Assembly: GCA_016200085.1 (NCBI GenBank)
Contig: JACQFL010000037.1
Coordinates: forward strand, 1 to 61,465
DNA from: Candidatus Rokuibacteriota bacterium
GTDB lineage: Bacteria > Methylomirabilota > Methylomirabilia > Rokubacteriales > CSP1-6
DNA: 61,465 nucleotides
Reading direction: 5' to 3'
Part shown: positions 6,959 to 14,908 of the stretch, piece after piece
Numbering within the stretch: the first letter of the stretch is position 1
Layout of the letters: each line of letters opens with the position of its first letter
Made by a program: the position numbers and the translations under genes
Notes under the pieces: generated by a model
Told to the model about the DNA's origin: nothing
Database searches by the model: none
The model's input: only the letters and a program-made list of their open reading frames with translations

Positions 6959-8739
6959 CTGCCACGCAGCTCCCACAGGCGCGCGTAGATCCCGCCCGCC
7001 CGCAGCAGGTCGGCGTGGCGGCCCTCCTCGGCGACGTGACCGCGATGCAGGACCAGGATCCGGTCGGCACCCTGCACGGTGGACAGGCGATGCGCGATGG
7101 TGATGGTGGTGCGGCCGACCGACAACCGGCGCATCGCGTCCTGGATCAGCGCTTCGGATTCCGGGTCCACGCTCGAGGTCGCCTCGTCGAGGACGAGAAC
7201 GGCGGGATCATACACGAGCGCCCGGGCGATGGCCAGCAGCTGACGCTGGCCGTGCGAGAGATTCGCCCCGCGCTCGCCGAGCGCCTCGTCGAGCCCGCGC
7301 GGCAGCGCCGCCACCAGCCCGCGCGCGTTCGCCGCGTCGACCGCCCGCTCCAGCGCGGCCGCCGGCACCGCGCCGTCGACGCCCAGTCGGAGATTGGCCT
7401 CGACGGTCCCCGTGAAGAGCACGGTGTCCTGGAAGATGATGCCGATCCGCCTGCGGAGCGCGGCGAGGTCCCACTCGCGCACGTCCACGCCGTCGACCAG
7501 CACCTGCCCGCGGGTGACGTCGTACGACCGGTTCAGCAGGCGCGCGCACGTGCTCTTGCCCTCGCCGGTGGCCCCCACGATGGCCACCCGCTCGCCGGGC
7601 CGGACCACGAGCGAGCAGTCGCGGAGCACCCAGTGCTCGTCGTCGTAGGCGAACCACACTGAGCGGAGCTCGATCGAGGCCTGCGCCGTCGGCGGCAGCC
7701 GGCGCTGCGCCGCCGGCGCCTGGATGGCGGGCGCGACGTCGAGCAGGCCGAAGATCCGCTCGGCGGCCGCCATGGCCGCCTGCATCACGGTGTACTTCGC
7801 GCCGAGGTCGCGGATGGGCAGGAAGAACCGGTTGATGTACTGGATGAAGGCCACCAACGCACCAAACGTCAACGTGTCGGCGGCGATGCCGCCGGCGCCG
7901 TACCAGATGAGCAGGGCCAGCGCCGCCGAGCCGAGCGCCTCGACGGCGGCGTAGAGCGAGGCCTCCCAGATGGTCGAGCCGAACAGCGCGCGGCGATACT
8001 CGGCGTTGAAGCGCCGGAAGCGCTCGCCCTCCGCTCGCTCGCGCGCGAAGAGCTGGATGACCGTCATGCCCTGCAGCGACTCCTGCAGGAAGCCGTTCAA
8101 GCGTGAGAGCCGCCGCCGGACCTGGCGGTAGGCGTCACGGGCGCGCAGCCGGAAGAACGCCGCCACCGCGGCGAGCAGGGGCACCAGCGAGAAGGTCACC
8201 AGGGCGAGCGGCCAGTTCATCCAGAGCATGACCGCGACCACGCCGGCCAGCGTGATCACGTCGGCCACCACGGCGGAGAGCCCGCTCGTGAACGCCTCGC
8301 TGACCGCCTCGACGTCGTAGAGCACGCGCGTCATGAGCCGCCCGACGGGGTTGCGGTCGAAGAACCGCGCCTCGAGCGACATGAGGTGGCGGAAGAGGCC
8401 GGTGCGCAGGTCGTGCATCACGCGCTGGCCCGTGACGTGCATGAGGTACGCCTGGACTGCGTGGAGCGCGTAGAGCGCGAGCAGGGTGCCCGCGAAGAGC
8501 GTGGCGATCCGCCCGAGCCCCGGCCAGTCCGATCTCAGGATATGCTCGTCGATGGCGACCTTCAGCAGATAGGGCTGGGCCAGCTCGACGAGCGCGCTCA
8601 GGGGGAACAGCGCCAGCGAGGCCGCGATGATCCCGCGGTGCGGCCACGCCGCCAGGACGAGGCGGCGCGCCAGGCGCCGGTCGAAGGCGCGGCCGAGCGC
8701 GTCGTCCTGGTCGAGGTCGTCAGGCCCGCGCAATCTCAT
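6949..8739 (-). CDS. ABC exporter half-transporter, subunit 1 (TMD-NBD)
   Basis: A 596-residue fused exporter. An N-terminal six-helix membrane domain (about residues 25-320) precedes the ATPase domain, with Walker A GATGEGKST, Q-loop IIFQDTVLF, Walker B VLVLDEATSSVD and the His-switch TIAHRLSTV. The catalytic Glu of Walker B is intact. The signature is LSHGQ, with His replacing the first Gly of LSGGQ. It overlaps subunit 2 by 20 nt. This pattern fits the subunit of a heterodimeric multidrug or lipid exporter that donates the degenerate signature. The substrate is unknown. The stop codon lies inside the flanking repeat. Confidence 0.93.
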   Translation of the reverse strand: MRLRGPDDLDQDDALGRAFDRRLARRLVLAAWPHRGIIAASLALFPLSALVELAQPYLLKVAIDEHILRSDWPGLGRIATLFAGTLLALYALHAVQAYLMHVTGQRVMHDLRTGLFRHLMSLEARFFDRNPVGRLMTRVLYDVEAVSEAFTSGLSAVVADVITLAGVVAVMLWMNWPLALVTFSLVPLLAAVAAFFRLRARDAYRQVRRRLSRLNGFLQESLQGMTVIQLFARERAEGERFRRFNAEYRRALFGSTIWEASLYAAVEALGSAALALLIWYGAGGIAADTLTFGALVAFIQYINRFFLPIRDLGAKYTVMQAAMAAAERIFGLLDVAPAIQAPAAQRRLPPTAQASIELRSVWFAYDDEHWVLRDCSLVVRPGERVAIVGATGEGKSTCARLLNRSYDVTRGQVLVDGVDVREWDLAALRRRIGIIFQDTVLFTGTVEANLRLGVDGAVPAAALERAVDAANARGLVAALPRGLDEALGERGANLSHGQRQLLAIARALVYDPAVLVLDEATSSVDPESEALIQDAMRRLSVGRTTITIAHRLSTVQGADRILVLHRGHVAEEGRHADLLRAGGIYARLWELRGSVR

Positions 8740-10456
8740 CCTCGAGCTCCTGGATGCGCCAGAGCTGCGCGTACAGGCCGTTGGCCGCCACCAGCGCGTC
8801 GTGCGGCCCCTCCTCGACGATGCGCCCGGCGGACAGCACCACGATGCGGTCGGCCGCTCGCGCCGCGCGCAGGCGGTGCGTCATCATCAGCACGGTGCGG
8901 CCGGCCAGCGCCGGCCCCAGCCGCGCGAGGATCTCGTCCTCCTTGAGCGTGTCGACGCTCGCGAAGACGTCGTCGAGCACGAGCACCGGGCGGGCCACCG
9001 CGAGCGCGCGGGCGAGGGCCAGCCTCTGGCGCTGGCCGCCGGAGACGGTCAGCCCGCGCTCGCCGACGACCGTGTCCCAGCCCTGCGGCAGCCCCTCGAC
9101 CTCGTCGTTGACCCCCGCCGTGGCCGCCGCCGATCGCGCCGTGGCCAGGTCCACGTCGTCGCGGTCGAGGCCGACGTTGTCGAGGATGGAGCGCGAGAAG
9201 AGGAACGCCTCCTGGGGCACGTAGCCGACCATCTCGCGCAGCGCCGTCCGCTCGAGATCCCGGACGTCGGTGCCGCCGATGAACACCGTGCCCGGCGGCG
9301 GCTCCCACAACCGCGCGGTGAGCAGCCCGAGCGTGGACTTGCCGCTGCCGGTGTGGCCCACGACGGCGACGGTCTCGCCGGGGGCGACGCTGAACGAGAC
9401 GTCGACGAGCGCCGGCCCCCGGCGGGGATAGGCGAAGCTCAGGCCCTCGAACCGGATCGACGGCGGGCCCGCCGTGGCGCGCCGGACGCCGTCGGGCGGC
9501 ACGGGCGCGTCGGTGATGGCCTGGATCCGCGCCATCGAGGTCAGCCCGCGCCGCACCATGGAGAGCGTCCAGCCCAGCGCGGCCGTGGGCCACGTCAGGT
9601 ACGCGAGGTAGCCGTTGAAGGCCACGAGGGCGCCGAGGGTCAGCCGTCCCTGCACCACGTCGCGCCCACCGATCCACAGCACGATCAGCAGGCCGACGCC
9701 GCTGATCAGGCCCATGAGCGGATCGAAGCGCGCCTGCATGCGCCCGAGGTCCAGGCTTCGCCTCAGGTACTCGTCGTTGGCCCGCCCGAACTCCGCGATG
9801 GCCGCCGGCTCCATGGTGTAGGCGCGCACGACGCTCATGCCGGCCAGGCGCTCCTGCACGCGCGCGGAGAGCACGCCGAGCTGGTCCTGCACGGCCTCGG
9901 TGCGCTCGTGGACGCTCGCGTTGAAGCGGCGGACGAGCAGGACCAGCACCGGATAGGGCGCCAGCGCCCACAGCGTGAGCCAGGGGTCGACGGCGACCAT
10001 CGAGGCGATGGCGCCGCCGAACGCGAAGACCGTGCCCGCGAGGCTGACGAGCCCGAAGCCGACCACGCTCTTGACGGCGGAGACGTCGCTGGTGGCCCGG
10101 GTCATGATGTCGCCGGTCGGGCGCGCGGCGAAGAACGCGGGTGGGAAGGACTGCAGGCGCGCGTAGAGATCGTTGCGCAGGTCGTACTCGATGCGCTGGG
10201 CGCCGCCGATGATCGAGAAGCGCGAGACCAGCCGGGCCACGCCGTTGCCGGCGGCCAGCGCGAGGATGGTGAGCGCGAACCCGCCGACCGCCGCGTGCGC
10301 GGCGTCACGCTCCAGGGCCTCGATGGCGCGGCGGACCGTGGCCGGGATGGCAAGGTTGCAGAGCGTCGCCGCCAGCAGCGCGGCGGCGCCGAGGACGTAG
10401 CGGGCGCGGTACCGGGCAACGTAGCCCCAGAGCGCGCGGGCGGGCGACCGGGTCAG
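8720..10456 (-). CDS. ABC exporter half-transporter, subunit 2, with degenerate Walker B
   Basis: A 578-residue TMD-NBD exporter subunit. It has Walker A VGHTGSGKST, a canonical VSGGQRQRLALARAL signature and the His-switch MMTHRL. Walker B reads VLVLDDVFASVD, so the catalytic glutamate is Asp. That is the known hallmark of the degenerate site in heterodimeric exporters of the TM287/288 and BmrCD type. There is no ATG/GTG/TTG near the N-terminus. CTG 10456, overlapping the stop of the upstream reductase gene (CTGA), is the likely start; the protein then begins with TRSPARALWGYVARYRARYV. It pairs with the downstream subunit. Confidence 0.9.
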   Translation of the reverse strand: MTRSPARALWGYVARYRARYVLGAAALLAATLCNLAIPATVRRAIEALERDAAHAAVGGFALTILALAAGNGVARLVSRFSIIGGAQRIEYDLRNDLYARLQSFPPAFFAARPTGDIMTRATSDVSAVKSVVGFGLVSLAGTVFAFGGAIASMVAVDPWLTLWALAPYPVLVLLVRRFNASVHERTEAVQDQLGVLSARVQERLAGMSVVRAYTMEPAAIAEFGRANDEYLRRSLDLGRMQARFDPLMGLISGVGLLIVLWIGGRDVVQGRLTLGALVAFNGYLAYLTWPTAALGWTLSMVRRGLTSMARIQAITDAPVPPDGVRRATAGPPSIRFEGLSFAYPRRGPALVDVSFSVAPGETVAVVGHTGSGKSTLGLLTARLWEPPPGTVFIGGTDVRDLERTALREMVGYVPQEAFLFSRSILDNVGLDRDDVDLATARSAAATAGVNDEVEGLPQGWDTVVGERGLTVSGGQRQRLALARALAVARPVLVLDDVFASVDTLKEDEILARLGPALAGRTVLMMTHRLRAARAADRIVVLSAGRIVEEGPHDALVAANGLYAQLWRIQELEDEIARA

Positions 10457-11367
10457 CCGCGCCCTCCGGCGTAGGGCTTCAGCGCCGCGTAGACTGCGAA
10501 GGTCATCGGCGTGGGCACGCCGAGGCGCTCGCCGAGCCGCACGGCGTAGCCGTGCAGGCCGTCGAGCTCGAGGCGCTTGCCGGCGCCGAGGTCGAAGGCG
10601 AGCGACGAGCGCGCCTCGGGCGCCAGCGCGGCGGCCTGCGCCATGAGGCCGTCCACCGCGCCGTCCGGCAGCCCCGCGCCGGCCTTCCGCCCGAGCGCCA
10701 CGATCTCCTCGACGATCGCCCGGTACATGCGCCACGCCTCCGGGATCTCCCGCACGACCCCGACGGGCTGGCGGGTGAGCGCCGTCATGCCGGCCTGGGC
10801 GCAGATGAAGACGTACTTCTCCCAGAGCACGCGCTGGATCTCGGTCGAGAGCTCGGCCTCCATGCCTGCGGCGATGAAGGCATCGCGCACGCGGGCGGCC
10901 CGCGCGCTCGCCAAGCCGTCGAGCTCGCCGAGCGCGATCGTGCCGGCGAATCGGTGGACGATCACGCCGGGCGCCTCCATGACGGCGAACACGTACGCGA
11001 CGCCGCCGAGGGCGTGCCCCGGACCGAACGCGCCCTCGATCGCCTCGGCGCTGGCCACGCCGTTCTGCAGCGAGAGGACGATCGTCGCGGGACCCACGGC
11101 CTCGCGCGCCTGGGCCAGCACCGCCTCCGTGTCGAAGGCCTTCACCGTCAGCAGCACCAGGTCGACGGGCGGGCCGCTCACCCGCTCGATGACCTCCGGT
11201 CGCACGACCCACTGGCCGTCGAGGGCGGAACGCACGGTCAGCCCGTCGCGGCGCATCACCGCGGCGTGCTCGCCCCGCGCGAGCATCGCCACCTGCTCGC
11301 CCGCGCGGCTCAGACGCCCGCCGAAGTACCCGCCGACCCCACCCGCACCGAGCACCAGCACGCGCAT
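10453..11367 (-). CDS. 2-dehydropantoate 2-reductase family (PanE/ApbA)
   Basis: A 304-residue NADPH-dependent ketopantoate reductase-like protein. The N-terminal Rossmann motif is VLGAGGVGGYFGG (GxGxxG). The conserved LLTVKAFDTEAVL (with the catalytic-site Lys), LQNGVASAEAI and a C-terminal SSLAFDLGAGKRLELDGL segment are present. Ketopantoate reductase makes pantoate for coenzyme A, but the family also contains paralogs of unknown substrate. No other pan gene is here, so assignment to pantothenate synthesis is not secure. It is first in a unit with the ABC exporter. Confidence 0.85.
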   Translation of the reverse strand: MRVLVLGAGGVGGYFGGRLSRAGEQVAMLARGEHAAVMRRDGLTVRSALDGQWVVRPEVIERVSGPPVDLVLLTVKAFDTEAVLAQAREAVGPATIVLSLQNGVASAEAIEGAFGPGHALGGVAYVFAVMEAPGVIVHRFAGTIALGELDGLASARAARVRDAFIAAGMEAELSTEIQRVLWEKYVFICAQAGMTALTRQPVGVVREIPEAWRMYRAIVEEIVALGRKAGAGLPDGAVDGLMAQAAALAPEARSSLAFDLGAGKRLELDGLHGYAVRLGERLGVPTPMTFAVYAALKPYAGGRG

Positions 11368-11390
11368 CAGATCCTGTCACCTCCCTGCGA

Positions 11391-11616
11391 TTCGAAATTT
11401 CACGGCTCGGCTGGCGCGCTCCGCGCGCCACCTCGCACACTGTTCGGCTCGCCGCCTCGACGGCTCACCTCACCAATTCGGAATTTCACTGCTCGGCTGG
11501 CGCGCTCCGCGCGCCACCTCGCACACCGCTCGGCTCGCCGCCTCGACGGCGGCTCACCTCACCAATTCGGAATTTCACTGTCGGCTCGCCGCCTCGACGG
11601 CGGCTCACCTCACACT
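11391..11616. repeat. Cluster of hairpin-rich intergenic repeats (copy set B)
   Basis: The 311-bp space between the divergent reductase and IMPase genes holds three tandem copies of the family seen at 6591-6958. Units start at 11391, 11477 and 11566 (spacings 86 and 89 bp), and the third lacks its middle. Each full unit has a GGCGCGC/GCGCGCC stem with a TCC loop and, in the later copies, a GCCGCC/GGCGGC stem. Both clusters end in the same CTCACCTCACACTGCCAC. No gene is seen here. Confidence 0.88.
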
Positions 11617-11678
11617 GCCACACACTACGGACCGTCCGTTGGTTGTCAAGCCGGCGTGTGCTAGATTGCGAGCGAAAC

Positions 11679-12467
11679 ATGCCATCGTCGGAGCGGAGCG
11701 TGGCCATCGACGCTGCGCGCTCGGCCGGCCGCCTCCTCCTGAGCCAGCTCGTCGGCGCGCGCCGCATCGACTACAAGACCAGCCCCACCAATCTCGTGAC
11801 CGAGATGGACCGGCGCGCCGAGGCGCTCATCCTCGACGCGCTGGCGCGCGCGTTCCCCGACGACGCGGTGCTCGCCGAGGAGAGCGGGCCGCGCGCGGGG
11901 ACGAGCGGCCGGCGCTGGCTCGTCGATCCCCTGGACGGCACCACCAACTACGCCCACGGCGTGCCGGTCTTCGGCGTGTCCATCGCGCTCGAGACCGCCG
12001 GCCGGGCAGTGCTGGGGGTGATCTACGATCCGAGCCTCGACGAGCTCTACGTCGCCGAGCGCGGGGGAGGCGCCTGGCTGGGCGATCAGCGGCTCGCCGT
12101 CTCCCGCACGGAGACGCTGAACGAGAGCCTGCTCACGACGGGCTTTCCCTACGACATCCGCACCAACGACGACAACAACCTGCGCGAGTACGCCGTCTTC
12201 AGCCGCCGCGCTCGCGCGGTGCGGCGCATCGGCTCCGCCGTCATCGACCTCGCGTGGGTCGCCGCCGGCCGCTACGACGCCTACTGGGAGCTGACCCTCG
12301 GGCCCCGGGACGTCGCCGGCGGCGGTCTGCTCGTCGAGGAGGCGGGCGGCCGCGTGACCGGCATCCACGGCGAGCCTCTCGATCTCGACCGGCCGACGCT
12401 GATCGCCAGCAACGGCCGCATCCACGACGCCATCCTGGCGACCCTGAAGGAGATCCGATCCGCATGA
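11679..12467 (+). CDS. Inositol monophosphatase family protein
   Basis: A 262-residue Mg-dependent phosphatase of the IMPase/FIG superfamily. The first metal motif WLVDPLDGTTNYAHG is intact, as are LAEESG and VTEMD. The C-terminal motif is GPRDVAGGGLLVEEAGG, where most members have W/S-DVAAG. It could act on myo-inositol phosphate, histidinol phosphate or similar, and the sequence does not settle this. ATG 11679 was preferred to a GTG-type extension 36 nt upstream, which lies in repeat-adjacent DNA. Its stop overlaps the MmgE/PrpD start (ATGA). Confidence 0.9.
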   Translation: MPSSERSVAIDAARSAGRLLLSQLVGARRIDYKTSPTNLVTEMDRRAEALILDALARAFPDDAVLAEESGPRAGTSGRRWLVDPLDGTTNYAHGVPVFGVSIALETAGRAVLGVIYDPSLDELYVAERGGGAWLGDQRLAVSRTETLNESLLTTGFPYDIRTNDDNNLREYAVFSRRARAVRRIGSAVIDLAWVAAGRYDAYWELTLGPRDVAGGGLLVEEAGGRVTGIHGEPLDLDRPTLIASNGRIHDAILATLKEIRSA

Positions 12468-13855
12468 CCGAACGCGCCGCGCTGAGCGCCGCGCGGCGGC
12501 TGGCGCGCTGGGCCCGCGGGCTCCGCCTCGCCGACGTGCCCACGCCCGTGGTCGCGCGCGCCCAGCTGCTCGCGCTCGACACGCTCGGCTCCTGCCTGGC
12601 GTCGTCCACGATGGACTTCGGCCGCGCGGTGACCGCGACGGCGCTGACCCTCGGCGGGCCGGGTGAGAGCACGGTGATCGGCGGGCGCGCGAAGGTCGGG
12701 GCGGCCAGCGCCGTGCTCGCCAACGCCACCCTCGCCCACGGCCTCGACTTCGACGACACGCGCGAGGACGCCATCGTGCACACCGGCTGCGTCGCGGTGA
12801 CCGCCGCGCTGGCGGCGGGCGAGGCCGCGGGCGCGAGCGGCGCGGCCGTCGTGGAGGCCCTCATCGCCGCCGTCGAGGTCATGTGCCGCGTCGGACTCGT
12901 CGTCCCCGGACGCTTCCACGCGCGTCACTTCCACCCGACGTCGCTGACCGCGGGCTTCGCCGCGGCGACGGCGGCGGCACGGCTCGGCGCCCTCGACGAG
13001 GACCAGCTCGTCCACGCCTACGGGATCTGCGGCAGCCAGGCGGGCGGCATCATCGAGTACCTGGGCGACGGCTCCTGGACCAAGCGGCTGCACCCGGGCT
13101 GGACCGGGCACGGCGGCATGATCGCGTGCCGCCTGGCGCGCGACGGCTTCACCGGCCCGGAGCACGTCTTCGAGGGCGAGCACGGCTTCTACGCGGCCTT
13201 CGCCGGCGGTCACGAGCCCGAGCGGCTGGAGACGCACCTCGCCAGCCTCGGCCTGACGTGGGAGCTCGCCGAGTTGACGTTCAAGCCCTATCCCTGCGGC
13301 TCGATCGCGCACCCGTACATGGACTGCGCCGCGCGCCTGCGCCGCGAGCATCGCCTCGACCCCACGCGCATCGCCGCGGTGGTCTGCCGCACCGCGGCCG
13401 GGCCGCTGCCCCGGCTGTGGGAGCCGCTCGCGGCCAAGCACCGCCCGCCCAACGGCTACGCGGCGAAGTTCAGCCTGCCCTACCTGCTCGCGAGCATCTT
13501 CGTGCGCGGCGAGGCGGGCTTCGCCGCCTTCACCGACGAGGCCGTCCGGGAGGCCGACGTGCTGGCCGTGGCCGGCCGCGTCCGCTACGAGGTGGACGCC
13601 ACGATCGACTATCCGCGCCAGTTCGTCGGCCACGTCCGCGTCACCCTCGACGACGGCCGCGTGCTCGAAGCCCGCCAGGACGCGCCGCGCGGCGGCCCGG
13701 ATCTGCCCTTGACTCCGGGCGAGCTCGAGACGAAATTCCGCGCCAACGCCGCGCTGCGCGTCCCGGCCGCGACGGCCGGCCGCATCGTGGATGAGGTCCT
13801 CGCGCTCGCGACGAGCCCCCGGCTCGACGCGCTCGCCGCCGCGCTGGCCGGCTGA
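12464..13855 (+). CDS. MmgE/PrpD family protein
   Basis: A 463-residue member of the 2-methylcitrate dehydratase/cis-aconitate decarboxylase/immune-responsive gene 1 fold. Typical segments are LALDTLGSCLASSTMDF, LANATLAHGLDFDDTRED, HFHPTSLTAGFAAA, LHPGWTGHGG and FKPYPCGSIAHPYMDC. The conserved His/Asp/Lys-bearing loops of the family are recognisable. No prpB or prpC is nearby, so a methylcitrate cycle role is not supported. The gene sits between a phosphatase and an iron-type ABC importer and is translationally coupled to the former. Confidence 0.9.
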   Translation: MTERAALSAARRLARWARGLRLADVPTPVVARAQLLALDTLGSCLASSTMDFGRAVTATALTLGGPGESTVIGGRAKVGAASAVLANATLAHGLDFDDTREDAIVHTGCVAVTAALAAGEAAGASGAAVVEALIAAVEVMCRVGLVVPGRFHARHFHPTSLTAGFAAATAAARLGALDEDQLVHAYGICGSQAGGIIEYLGDGSWTKRLHPGWTGHGGMIACRLARDGFTGPEHVFEGEHGFYAAFAGGHEPERLETHLASLGLTWELAELTFKPYPCGSIAHPYMDCAARLRREHRLDPTRIAAVVCRTAAGPLPRLWEPLAAKHRPPNGYAAKFSLPYLLASIFVRGEAGFAAFTDEAVREADVLAVAGRVRYEVDATIDYPRQFVGHVRVTLDDGRVLEARQDAPRGGPDLPLTPGELETKFRANAALRVPAATAGRIVDEVLALATSPRLDALAAALAG

Positions 13856-13870
13856 CCCGGAGGAGAGACC

Positions 13871-14908
13871 ATGCGTCTTCGCCCGCTCCGTACCCTCGTG
13901 GCCCTCGCGGCCGCGTGCGCCGTCGTCGCCGTGCCCGCCGCGGAACCCGCCTTCGCCCAGAACCCCCGCGTCGACGGCGCGAAGAAGGAAGGCAAGGTCG
14001 TCTGGTACACCTCGCTCGCGCTGCTGTCGGCCGAGAAGGTCGCCAAGCTCTTCGAGGCCGCGTATCCCGGCGTGAAGGTCGAGGTCCATCGCACGGGCTC
14101 CCAGCGGATCCTCCAGCGGGTGATGCAGGAGCTGCAGGCCGGGATCAAGATCGTGGACGTGATCCACACCTCCGATGCCGGGCACTTCGTGCTCCTGAAG
14201 GAGAAGAAGCTGCTGGCCGCCTACACGCCGGCGGGGGTGGAGCGCTTCCCCGCCGGCTTCAAGGACCGCGACGGCTTCCACTACGGCCTGCGCGCCACCG
14301 TGAACGTGATCGCCTACAACACGAAGGTCGTCCCCGCGGCCGAGGCACCGAAGACCTGGACGGACCTCCTCGACCCGCGCTGGAAGGGCAAGCTGGTCAC
14401 CGCGCACCCGGGCTACAGCGGGGTCACCGCCACGCACGTGCTCGCCCTCGTGCATCTGCTCGGCTGGGATTACTTCAAGCAGCTCGCGCAGAACCGGCCG
14501 ATGATCGTGCAGTCCGCAGCCGACCCGCCCGGCGTGGTGGCCTCGGGCGAGCGGCCGGTGGCCGCCAACGGCGGCGACTATACGTTCTACCAGGTCAAGA
14601 AGAAGGGCAACCCGGTGGAGATCGTCTATCCCAGGGAGGGCGTGCCGCTGGTCGTATCGCCGACGGCCATCACCGTCTTCGCGCCGCATCCCAGCGCCGC
14701 GCGGCTCTTCACCGACTTCACCTTCAGCCGTGAGGTCCAGCAGGTGCTCGCCGACAGCGAGGGCCTCTACACCGGCCATCCCGACGTCAAGTACCCGGCC
14801 GACAAGCCCCGGCTGGGCGACCTCAAGCTCCTGATGACGGATCCCGAGGAGCTCGAGAAACGCAACGAGGAGATCAAGGGGCGCTTCGTGGAGTTCTTCG
14901 GGGCGTGA
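13871..14908 (+). CDS. Fe(III)-type ABC transporter substrate-binding protein
   Basis: A 345-residue periplasmic binding protein. Residues 1-30 form a signal peptide (basic start, Ala/Val core, cleavage after AEPAFA). The mature part begins with a DGAKKEGKVVWYTSLAL segment typical of FbpA/FutA-like and related extracytoplasmic proteins, followed by TWTDLLDPRWKGKL and VSPTAITVFAPHPSAARLF. It is followed by its permease (overlap 4 nt) and ATPase. Ferric iron is the usual substrate of this arrangement, but phosphonate, thiamine and polyamine relatives exist. Iron is a family-based inference. Confidence 0.88.
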   Translation: MRLRPLRTLVALAAACAVVAVPAAEPAFAQNPRVDGAKKEGKVVWYTSLALLSAEKVAKLFEAAYPGVKVEVHRTGSQRILQRVMQELQAGIKIVDVIHTSDAGHFVLLKEKKLLAAYTPAGVERFPAGFKDRDGFHYGLRATVNVIAYNTKVVPAAEAPKTWTDLLDPRWKGKLVTAHPGYSGVTATHVLALVHLLGWDYFKQLAQNRPMIVQSAADPPGVVASGERPVAANGGDYTFYQVKKKGNPVEIVYPREGVPLVVSPTAITVFAPHPSAARLFTDFTFSREVQQVLADSEGLYTGHPDVKYPADKPRLGDLKLLMTDPEELEKRNEEIKGRFVEFFGA

